From: Litoditis marina
Taxonomy: Eukaryota; Nematoda; Chromadorea; Rhabditida; Rhabditidae
Direction: 5' to 3'
Length of the DNA stretch: 64,000 bases
Assembly: GCA_964036275.1 (NCBI GenBank)
Contig: OZ038434.1
Coordinates: 9,567,060-9,631,059, forward strand
The notes beneath the pieces are model-generated. The model was not told the DNA's origin. It saw only the letters and a list, made by a program, of their open reading frames with translations, and did not search any database. Of this stretch, positions 51,601 through 62,268 are shown in pieces. The position numbers and the translations under genes were made by a program. Within the stretch, counting starts at the first letter, position 1; every line of letters begins with the position of its first letter.

Positions 51601-51879
51601 GTTTTGTGAGAGTTTTCGCAAACCCTCAATGCTTTCGTATTCGTTCTATAATCCTCCGAACGACTCAGTATCGAGAAAATTTTCTGTAAATGCGATGTTT
51701 GATTAGGAAATATATTCCTTCGAAAGTTAAAGCGCTAAGGTATACTGTCCGTATTGTACCACGGTAAAACTGAATAGACTATATGTGATGTCAGTGTTAG
51801 TGTTTCGAAAGCGGCTAATTCCTTTATCTATGGTAACTATTCGCACCGATTGAAAAACGATAAGACAGTGTGAGAGGCC
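48643..51879. other. Divergent intergenic region between endophilin B and the receptor kinase
   Basis: Apart from the retrotransposon remnant at about 49300-50770 I see no coding sequence. The endophilin 5' side has a probable splice acceptor about 14 bases before the ATG (CTTTTCCAG on the minus strand), which implies a 5'UTR intron. A (CGAA)n tract is at 49030-49050. One dispersed-motif copy is at 51348. Confidence 0.55.
49300..50770 (+). mobile_element. 5'-truncated non-LTR retrotransposon (reverse transcriptase C-terminal half)
   Basis: A single frame from about 49334 to 50374 encodes the C-terminal part of a LINE reverse transcriptase. The motifs in order are WVSCYLSNRCFRV, GVPQGSVIGPLLFLIYIND, FLFADDLKIF (catalytic FADD), WRMNINESKS, then SPIWSP and the C-terminal MPPIWNALPAHVV. 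This layout is typical of jockey/CR1-type elements. The frame has one in-frame TAG at 49919, where relatives usually have an aromatic residue before CSP. The endonuclease and the first half of the reverse transcriptase are missing, the classical 5' truncation. The 3' end is marked by AATAAAG and a short (TA)n tail near 50750-50770. It is not able to move by itself. Confidence 0.88.
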
Positions 51880-54800
51880 ATGATACCCTTCATTCTGCTC
51901 ATTTATATTACCCTGTCAGTTGACCTCATCTATGGATCTTCCCCTAGACTGTATTCTCACCAATCCGCCTCGAGATCATTTAAATCCAACAAAAATGCAG
52001 GTTACGCGGATAAACACCGAACGACTAGCAACACACCATGTACATGTAAGTATGTTCATCAAATGTAATTGTCCAAAACTATATGGGTCCCTTCAAGATA
52101 AATTCCGCTGTGTTTGTAGTATGAGCATGATGCACTTTGGATGTTATTCAAAACGTGTCAATTCTACAACTCACATACAGTCGCACCCTAGATCGAACAA
52201 TTCTAAAATCCCTCCGTTACCAAAAGTTTCTGACAACAAAATGATTTCAACATTTAACTTGAGTTCAGAACATCACAGTTGGCAGTAGACAGGAAGATTA
52301 TTTGGTAATTCTTATGTAACTGTGATAATATTGGGAGAGTTATACGTTGAAAAGTCAATAAATCCGCGAAGCGTCAAGACAAAAAAAGCAAAGCACTTTG
52401 CTTATTTCAAAGTATGCACTTCATTAATTCCAGTCTACTGTTTGTTTTCATACTTCTTGTCGTTACTCGTCTCAATATTGACTATGATCATAATTTATCA
52501 GTCACAAACTCTTAGCTAAAAAAATTTATATGTTAAGATAATTGCGAATCTTGGAAACTAGAGAGGGGCTATCACTGTCCTGAATTCTACTGATTCTACT
52601 CTACAGTATACTGCAAACTATATTACTTGATACGTTTTACAATAGTTACCACTTTACAGACCTTCTTGTTGCGTAATGTGGACTGAAGCAACAACCAAAA
52701 ATCTAGAAGATTTTGGAAAATTGCAACATCAGGGAAGATGTTTCAGTTCAAATTTCAGTGTCTCGCTGAAAATATTCACGAGTATGTAAAATAGAGTATA
52801 CACCTAGCTGTGTGTACACGAATGCTTAATTATACATTTCTTATAGGGAAGCAGTATCCATCGCCCTGCCAATCATGGGACGTCTCCGCCATTATAATGC
52901 TCCAGAACAATTCTTTGACGGCTGAAAAGAGATTAACCGACATCACTAGCTACTTGAGTTCGGTGAGAGGTACTTTCAAAATAGTATTGTAGGTGAACTA
53001 AACTGATCGCAGATTGTACCTGGCAGCTTGTTGGAACAATTCAAACGCATTAGATGCGTAGTTACTATATTCACCGCAACATTGTATTGAAATAAACAGC
53101 CCTTTCCGGCCTATTTTAGGGGTTTATTCGGATGTAACGGCAAAGCTGCATAACTGGATCTCGTAATGTTTTGCTCTATTGTTCAATAGCTTTTAAGCTT
53201 GGAGAACTGACGATTTCAGATCACTTCTGCATGTGATTCTGAAAGTGAACTGCATCTGTTTGGACCGTCGAGCGTTGGATGTAACTTAACAAATGTAAGC
53301 AAAGACTATGTGAACATTGACGACTAGGTTTATCATAGTGTTCAGCTTTTGTCGTACAAAATGGAAATGCCGAACAAAATAACGACCTTTCAAGTCAACA
53401 TTTCAAATTTCGGTTGAGTGTTTCAAGTCCGACTCCAGCAACGATTATTCTGTTCTTGGTCTCAAGTAGCTGCAATCGTTTACCTCTGAGGTATTTTACC
53501 ATTTTTCAGCTCGGAGTATCAACAAAAGTTGAGTTCATTGAGAAGATAACTTTGGAGATGGTCACACTTTCCAATAACACCAAAGCTGGAAACATACTCG
53601 AGAGCCTCATTTTACAGGTGGTAGGTTGATATATACCGTTACCCAGAGCCTCAAAATGTAGCATGCGTGAAAAAGGTTTTGACGCCACCTTCTATGACAA
53701 TTAAGTGGAAAAAATACGGTTAGGGCTGTGGAGAAAAATGACACCTCTCAGTTTTTGTGCCCTACAAAATAATGAACTGCCTTGTAAACATTCTCCAATT
53801 TCTGTCACTACCACGTTGCTATTGGGATATACGTGAGAAGTTTCGGACTTTGCGACATTGTTCACGTTTTGTACTATTAATTTCTTTCAGTTAAACCTCT
53901 CCCCCGTCTCTTCAATGGCTAGTCGGACGCTTTTCATCTTTACCGACATGCCCTGTTCCTATTTGAATGGCACTGATTTTGCTAACAAAACTTCCAATCT
54001 CACGGAACATCTGATTCTCGAGAAATTCAACATCAGAATTGCCTTTCTGACCGATACGGGAGTGGGTGTCAGTGAGTGAAATCGTGCAAATGTAGGAATT
54101 GTTATAAAACTGTGCAAAAATATTAATTGTAAATTTGCAAAAGTGAGATTGTGTTCCGTATTAAAATGGTGAAAAAATTGCTGTAGCACTTTAGTAAAGA
54201 CGGGTAGGAACTTCAGAAGTGGTCAGTGTGGAGTATGTCCATTGATCATTATTTCATTTGTAAATTTGAAGAAAATTGTTGTATACCAAGAACAAACTAC
54301 CATTTTCATTTCCTCTCGCTCTCGCTTTTTTTCCACTCAAATCATCACGCGAGTTGCAGACTGTTATGAGGAGGTGTTCAAGGAGTGCGATCAGATGGAT
54401 TCCTCTGTTTGTGACGTTACAATGTACGGTAAAGGGAACGGGAATTTGGCAGACTGCCAGAACATGATGGTGACTGACAATGATGCCAAGAATGGTAGTG
54501 GGATGTCTGAATTAGGTGAGCGCTGAGGACTTTACCTTTACGCTCAGCTAACAAAGGAGGAATATGCGGTCCAATCCTAACGCTTCAAACTGCAATACAT
54601 TTTTCAATTGCGGTTTAAAGGACCATTGACACGGGATTGATCCACATAACCGTCCTGCTTTAATAAACGCTTCATTCCGGAAAAAGTTGAAACAGAAAAT
54701 AACATCAGAAGTATGGAAAGTCAAGCAATGTGAAACGGAAAACATGTTTGACACACTGAAAACAAAATTGTCATCGCTGATTGAAGATTAAGCAGAAGTT

Positions 54801-57800
54801 TCGGTCTAAAACTGTTCTGAACTTGTGAAATAGTTGACGGGAGAAGTGGTCGGTTTCCTAGCTCCAGTCACCTTAGGTGCTGAAACCTTGTCAAATTTCT
54901 CGCGAAGTAGTTGCTTATTGGTTGAATTTCTGTCGCATCCGGACTGCAGTGGCGTAAAATCTACATTCATCATTTTAGGGAACTTCAATCTAGATCGAAT
55001 TGATGTTGTGTGAACTGTGAGATTTAATCTCATTCTTCATTGAAGCGAGAACATCAACTACAACAAAACAAATTTTTGAACAAGACAACCTGTGCTAATA
55101 TTGTCCCATAGTTTATTTTCATAGAATTGGTTCTGATCATCACCATTCCGGCTGTGTGTGCTACCATTCTGATCATAGTCGTCTGCATAGTTTGCTACAA
55201 GAAGTTTCAAATCCGCGCTTCGGTCATCAGCAAATTGTTCACGGACCCAAGCACGTGAGTCAACGTGACCCTCCTCAAATAATGAAAGACAGAACTCGTT
55301 CGTTAAAGTATAATAGGATATGACGGGAAAAACTTGTAGTTTGGTCTGAAGATACAACACAAGTCACCGGAGCGCGGAAACTTTTTTTTTGAAATTTCTA
55401 CTGTCGACAGTAGTGCATTCAACCTGAATAAATCATCTAGGCCTGGAGGCGGTATGCATGAACATCCCTAGCCGGGTTGTGAGCCCGCCGGGATGTAACC
55501 CGAGCCCGTCTCGGGTTGGGATAACTGGTATGCAAAGGCATCCCGGCCGGGTTGGGTTAGATCCCGGCGGGATGAGCTCGGGATAGGCGATTTTCATGTA
55601 AACAATGCACTTTTGTTAGCTTCTAGGTGTTCAACAAAGCTCGGGAGAGAGCAAACCCTATACACTTGTTAGGAGACACGAATAGTTGTTTCAGCCTGGA
55701 AGAGCATCTGAGCCAATCGAACAAATACTTCGACCCACACTCGATGACTATCAGAGAAAGGTGGGTATTTTTAACAAATGTTTTCTCATGTCCTCCAGTT
55801 CTATCACAAACATATCTTAAAATCTGTGAAATTCACATTAGACCAGAATAACTTAATTTGATAATATTTGCACTTTTCCACAATGGTTACAAAAGTGAAT
55901 GTAAGCTGAACGAGGAACATAGGAGTTTTTGAGCAGTTTCTTTTCAGAAACAAAATTTCGAAAGATGTGGATGAGTGGGGGGTTGAGAGAGAGAACCTGG
56001 TCCTCATGGAGAACTCTGTCCTCGGGAATGGGGCTTTTGCCAAAGTATACAAGGGACTCCTGTCCGGTGAGTTCAATATTACGCAGATCAGAGCGAATCA
56101 ACATTTTTTTAGCTTCTTCACTGTATCTGAATTTCTTATCACGGACGTGTCCTAGTCGGTTTTGCTTAAATCGTAACCAAACTACATTCCAGGCAACATT
56201 CCGCTCGTTGATATTAATGCCCAACTTACCGTTGTGTTGGATAACCGAAACGAAGGAGTTGTAGAGGCGAGTTATGGTTATGCTGAGGCAACCTAACAAA
56301 TCCTAACAACTGTTACGGCTAAATAACCTGAAACTGAAGGGAAATCCAAATTGGAAGATGTGACACTACCACTTCGAAGATAGAATGAAATCAGGGAGGA
56401 TAAAAATACAAAATGTTTCAGACGTTCAATAGGACGATTCTGTGAATGAGTAAAGTTTAGCTACATTTCTACGTTGTTCAAAATACCTGTTGATTCTTGA
56501 GTTTCTACGGATCCTCGTGGTCTGGATATATAGAAATAAGTTTTCCAATGTTCTTTTCCATTCAGGTCGCGGTCAAACGTCTGCCTCCTCATTCCGATTC
56601 CCAGAGCAGAACCGACTTTTTGCAAGAGATCAGATTCATGAAGAAACTAGGATATCACGCACATGTCATAAGGTTAACTCTTTGCAAGCAAATATATTAA
56701 GAGAGTCCAAAAAATGTTCATAGAACAAATACCATCAAAGTACCCCCAAAAACGAGTGTAGTTTACTGTGCTGCGCTCCTGCGTATACCAAGAAACAGAT
56801 ACTATGCTAAATCCTAAATGTAGAGCGCAGAAACACTTTTAAAGCAGACCGGAACACAACTTGAGCAGAGGTTTTGTTTCGGGCTGCGTTTAACTGTATT
56901 GAGATCAGATAGCACAAATAACTCGTGTACTTGATAGTTTGATCAGTCCACGTGACATTCACATGACAATGCCGCGCCACACGCAACGTGTCCAATCAAA
57001 AGTAGATACAGCAGCTTTACGAGAAACCATGTTGCTCTCCGGTCTCCTTTAACTTGTTCTGCTGTGTTTGTAGTTGGGACCCAGTGCGTTGACACGCTGA
57101 GTTCGAGCTTTCTAACCTTTTCGACGATCGAACTACAGCTCCAGTTAAAGAAGGACGATTATGATTATGTGGTCCGATCGCAACGCTTCAGTCCTTTAAA
57201 CTGCAATACATTTTCCTATTGCAGTTTAAAGGACCGTTGACACGGGATCGGTCCACATAATCGTCCTACTTTAAAGAACTTGCACGAAAACACCAATTCA
57301 ACTCTGAGCACCCGATTGAACTACAACGTCAGGCAGAGCACTGACGATTTGTTGTTTTCAGTATGCTTGGTTGTGTTTCGAATCCCTTCGATCCTCTGAT
57401 CCTGGTGGAGTTTTGTCAAAACGGAGACATGCTCCATTTTCTACGGAAACACAAAGAACACATTCTTATGGTGGGAACTTCCTATCAAACTTCCAAAAAA
57501 CGTACTATTAAGCTCACATTCTTGAAGAAGAGTGCTAACGTTATTGAAGCAGGATAATTATGTGGACCAATCCCGCGTCAACGGTCCTTTTGACTGCAAT
57601 TGAAAAATGTATTGCAGTTTAAAGGACTGAAGCGTTGGGATTGGACCACATAATCGTCCTTCTTTAAAGTAAATTGTGTAACTTTGTACGTAGCTATGTT
57701 TCGTTTAGTTCTAGTGAATAAACACGACTATCTCTTCTGAATGTAACAAAGTGAAATCTCCTTCGCTCTAAAGATATTTCCGAAATTTCAAAATTGTACC

Positions 57801-60800
57801 AGAGTCCCGAGGATGACTGTCCAATCGATGCAGAACTGTGTCTACGGATCAAGGATCTAGTGTCGTTTGCCTGGCAAATCAGCGATGGAATGGTACGGTA
57901 ACCGAAGTTTTGCTGTGTCATCTGCAGTCTGATTTTACGTGTGTAAATTGATTTTGGCCCGTGCATATATGCAGATTAACAGATTAACTTTGTTGAAGCG
58001 CCGTGTGTGTAGATATAGTCCGTTTCACCAATCAATGTCCTTCTACAGTAATCCGTCAGATATTCAGAAAGGTTTTTCTAATGAATGGTTCATTATGTTG
58101 GTTTCAAACGTTCAGCGTTTGTAGTAGTGAACGTGCAGAAGATACTACCAAAACTTGAAAAGAACCCAGAAACGCCAATATACCAAACTTTGACCTGGAA
58201 ATTTGATCAGATTACTGTAGAGGGTTATAAGTGGGTGGAACAAACTATAGTATTGTGTGTTCCACGCAACAATAGCTCTCTACTCTACAGTAAGATTGTA
58301 AATCTTTCAAGTATTTTTTTTAATATCTTGTAGGTATTGTAAATAGTTCAAACTTCGTGATTTTGTTTTCCAGTTCCACAGTGGTTACTACAAACATGGA
58401 AACCAGTAAATCTTAAAGTCGGTTTGTTTATTGGATGAATGTTTTAAATATTCGAAAGATTACTGTATAAAGTCATCGATTGGTGAAGCAGAGTTTATTC
58501 TTTGTTCTTTGATTTGTGAACGTGAATATGGTTCTCCAACATTCCAAATCTGATTGCAGAGCTATCTGAACTCGAATGGATTTGTGCACAGAGATTTGGC
58601 AGCGCGAAACGTTCTGATTACAAAGAATTTAGTGGCGAAGGTATGTTGTTAACTGAAATATTTTCGGAAATATACTCATAGTACTTATCACCTCCATACA
58701 ATATATCCGACCGCTCCGAGAAGGTTTCTCTCAACTGATATATGTGATTTCGTAGCCCTTAGGAATTCTAACATTTTTTCGTAATATTTGGTACGTGCTG
58801 AACCACCATGGTGGTTTTGCTGGTATATTCCTTCATCACTGCCTATCTCCCACTATTTTGCGAGACTTTTCTGTTTTTTTTCGGCACGGAAATTCTGAGA
58901 AATAACGAATGTGTTGGAAGACAAAGGTTGGGATCCTGCAGGCATGTAATTCTCTGAATACAGTATCATACCTGTAAATAATTATATTCTCAAATTGTAA
59001 TAACTCAATATAGGAACTAAACATACTTTTTTTATAAATGCGATAAATGATTGCCTTCCCTCTTTCAATCTTCTATTCTCATTGAAATTATCTCAGATCA
59101 GTGATTTTGGTCTATGTCGTTATATGGACGAGGCGTTATATACCTCGAAAGGTGGAAGACTTCCAATCAAATGGATGGCCCTCGAGTCTCTGAAACAGTA
59201 CGAGTTCTCCGGAAAAAGCGATGTGTGAGTTACTATATTCTTTCTCAATCGAAAAAAATTGATATTCTCTCGAGAAGAATTTGTTGTACGCAAATATGTT
59301 AGATGAAGAGATGAGTTGGTTCTTGCCGTGCAAAGTCACAACCGTTCAAAGAGAACGGGTCGTGTCCGTCCTGCAATGTCCGAGGCGAAGAGATATTGAG
59401 AACGTGCAGAGATAAAATCTGTGAAAAGTGATATAGGAACACCATATTGCAACAATAGGACGTGAATTAATGAAGCTTTGAATCTTGAATGTGTTGTGCA
59501 GATACATGGTATATTTATGCTTTTCTGTCAGATTACTTTGCGTAAAAAGGTGTGGAACTCATCTCAACCGGGATTCGAAATTCCAAGATGCTTGTAACTG
59601 CATATTTCACTGACAAACCTGATTCCAGATGTAATTAACATTATATCTTTAGAGAATCTATGTACATTTACTTCCAGTTGGTCGTTCGCCATAGTTCTTC
59701 ATGAGATCTTCTCTCTGGGAGATGGTCCCTTCCCGGCCATCCAGCCACTTGATATGATATCCCACTTGGAAGAGGGACACCGAATGAAACAGTCCAGCAA
59801 ATGTCCCAACGAAATGTTAGTGAAAAATGATAGTTAGCAATCATGCATTTGTTCTTAAAGTCGAAAAACTACAGAAATACATTTTTATAGAGTTGTAATA
59901 GTGATTTCATAACGGGTAAAGCCCAAACTAGTTGTGAATAGTTTTGCCTTGACGAGAGTGTTTAGGGAAAGCACCCAAAACGTCGACAAACGCCAGAAAC
60001 TAGTACTTTAACACATTTTCAGATTTCGAAGTAATGTATGCACTTACCGTGAATGATTATCATACTATGACTTCAAATCGTTCTGAATCTGAGGTTTTCC
60101 CATCAAATTCAGCTGTGTTTTAATCTGAAATTTTCTTTTCAGTTACAAATTGATGAACAAGTGTTGGATGGAGGCCCCGACAGATAGACCGTCATTTGAT
60201 GAGGTGAAGCTCCCAGTCTTTCTCCATAGGAGAACAGTCAATATGTTGATTATGTTAATGTGCGCAGTAAACGAGGCACTTAAAACCGTTTCGACCCTGA
60301 TTCAAGACGGTTTTGGGTTTTCTCAGAGGGTTGGGTCATCATCAGTTGAATCCCTCTGAGAAAATACATGTTGATCATATCAATTTTACTTTGAACCTTC
60401 CCAGTGTTGCGTTTGTACTTAGTTTATTCATGTTTTCGTTCATTCATGTTTTATCTCCCCATCTCCGTAGTTTGAAGATATGTGTTCTGTTCCAAAACAA
60501 ATTGCTTATTTTCCAGATAAGAACCGAGCTGACGGAAATGTTGAACATGGACGATGAACATTATGGATATCTGGATCTACAGGATCCGAACTCCAAGAGC
60601 ATAAAAAGCATGTTGCAGCGAGAGGTAAGTTTTTTGTATAAACTCTCCAATGACAATATATCTAGTTGTTTGTTCAGTTCTTGGAGTTACGGAATATACT
60701 TCGTAAGTCCAGATTTGTTAGGTACTATCTACAGTAAATTTACACGGTGACAATTTCTCTTTTCATAGACATACCCTGGTTTAACACAGAACATAACTTG

Positions 60801-62268
60801 TGAGTGATGAAGTTGTTCTCTGTAGCAAACTGTGTAGAAAAAAACAAACAGAAAATACGATAGAAACTATTTTCATATTCATTTATCGTTCCAGGTCAGC
60901 GAGCTGCCAGATGATAGTCCAACTTCTTCGAAAACTTCCTCAATCGTATCATTGGAAACTATAGTGGAAGAGGTGAGAAAACGAGCTCCCAATCTGAAGT
61001 GAACGGATAGTTTGCAAAACTGTAATCTTTTTCAATCAATCAGAGTTGTATTAGAGTTATAACGGCTGTAATGCATTTCAAAATTGCGTGTTTTCAAGTT
61101 ATTGACTGTGTGATTTCAGATCGACAACAATCAAGTTTTCAAGGTGTCGAGTTTTTGCAAAAACGTTTTCAGTTTTGCAGTCCGGGCTCGAGAAGGTATT
61201 GGTTTGGTTTCATCATTATTGATTGTTTTGTTATAGAACGAGAGTCAACCACAATCCTGTTCCCCGATACGTAGAAGAAGAAGTAGGACGGCATCCGAGA
61301 CCGATATTGATGTACGTATAATACAAAGCAGCAGTTATATTCTGGAAAGATTTCAAACGAAATTGAAGTACGCATTGGGACACAGTCAGTAAAATGTTTG
61401 AATATGTACTGTAGAAGTCTCAGTAGGAGCGGCGTGAACTGCTACTGAGACTTCTCACATTCAAACGTTTCAATAACAACAAGACACATAGCATTTCTAC
61501 TGATACTTAGTTATTTGGTCAAATTTTGATTTATTCTTCATCATTTTTCGGTTCAATATCAAGCGAAGAATGGTTTTCAGGACTTCTATTCGACCACCTC
61601 TCGTTTGAACTCGTTCCGACAACAGCATATGGAAAAAGAGTTAAAAGTAAGTTGTCGTTCTTTTTTACTATGACACATGTGATCAGGAATACAACCAAAA
61701 AAATTCTACTCTCCAGAAGTTGTTTTTGTATTCGGAGTGATAATGTGAAGCAAACACGTTGACGAACTGTGTGCTCGTGTCTGACTTTTTGTACGAAAAT
61801 GAACAGTTACAGTTCGATGTCTCGGTCTTGGGTTTTAGAACCATCCAGCAACAGAAACAAACATCACAAACTGTGTAATAAGTGTTGAATTTGCCTCACC
61901 ATCGTTCCGGATCAGATTTTATAGTTCTCCTTTTATTTTAGAAACGGAAAGACTACCCAAAACTCGCCAAGCAAGCTACAATTGATGTTCTCTCCTCCAT
62001 ACAGAGAAGTTCGATGGAGCAGGACAGTCTAGAAGACTGCTCCAGTGACAATGAGAGTGTGGTTACGGTAGTTATGCCAACACTCCCTCTGCCCGGTAAA
62101 GACGAAAGGACAACCTCATGCACGGAGTATGAAAGTACTGTAGAGGATCCACCCGCTCCTCAGAAATCGCCGCTGAGTTTCACGAATGTCACGTACACCT
62201 GTGATCTCTACCTCGACAATAACGAAGTCTGTTCCTGTAGCGGCATACATTGTGTTGATCCGAAATAA
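51880..62268 (+). CDS. Receptor tyrosine kinase with a divergent VWA-like ectodomain
   Basis: A single-pass membrane receptor that should phosphorylate tyrosines on itself and on substrates. The coding exons are 51880-52000, 52847-52962, 53220-53294, 53510-53617, 53891-54071, 54360-54515, 55125-55254, 55695-55760, 55948-56066, 56193-56260, 56566-56672, 57362-57470, 57803-57892, 58560-58640, 59097-59224, 59678-59815, 60143-60203, 60517-60624, 60895-60972, 61120-61143, 61237-61311, 61581-61646 and 61942-62268 (about 843 aa). There is a signal peptide (MIPFILLIYITLSVDLIYG); residues about 50-215 look like a VWA fold without a normal DxSxS metal site; the membrane span is about 254-278. The kinase has LGNGAFAKVYKG, VAVKRL (Lys about 384), HRDLAARN (Asp about 494), ISDFGLC, PIKWMALESL, SDVWSFAIVLHEIFSLG and RPSFDE. 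The tail has EHYGYLDLQD and the basic stretch RRRRSRTAS. The 24-base exon at 61120 and the beta2-beta3 insert exon (56193) are less certain. Confidence 0.88.
54550..54663. mobile_element. Hairpin MITE, copy D (kinase intron)
   Basis: A diverged copy with the CAACGCTTCA arm first, followed by AAACTGCAATACATTTTTCA, its inverted partner, and CGTCCTGCTTTAA at the end. The left end is degenerate (AACAAAGGAGGAATATGCGG). Confidence 0.75.
55448..55595. repeat. GGGATG/CATCCC fold-back repeat (kinase intron)
   Basis: This GC-rich block of several facing copies of CATCCC/GGGATG and GCCCG/CGGGC starts with GTATGCATGAACATCCC. Similar starts occur at 13337 and 41445, and related ends at 62320-62465, so it is part of a dispersed fold-back family. 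Confidence 0.6.
57145..57274. mobile_element. Hairpin MITE, copy E (kinase intron, left of exon 12)
   Basis: It is bounded by TTAA on both sides and starts TTAAAGAAGGACGATTATGA, with a local ATTATG duplication, and ends ATAATCGTCCTACTTTAA. The orientation is CGCTTCAG arm first, opposite to copy F on the other side of the exon at 57362-57470. Confidence 0.85.
57542..57667. mobile_element. Hairpin MITE, copy F (kinase intron, right of exon 12)
   Basis: It starts ATTGAAGCAGGATAATTATG and ends CATAATCGTCCTTCTTTAA. The orientation is CGTCAACGG arm first, inverted relative to copy E. The left end has lost a clean TTAA. Confidence 0.8.
61387..61472. repeat. Inverted repeat (hairpin) in a kinase intron
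   Basis: GAAGTCTCAGTAG and CTACTGAGACTTC are perfect 13-base inverted repeats. The pairing resumes outside with AATGTTTGAATATG facing CACATTCAAACGTT. The total is about 85 bp with a 15-base loop. Confidence 0.75.

Noticed and set aside
61161..61198. A possible extra kinase-tail exon after the acceptor TTTTCAG at 61154-61160, or extension of the 24-base exon to 61194.
   Set aside because: Both choices give a phase that does not fit the next exon at 61237, which must start in phase 0 to keep the tail open to the stop at 62268.
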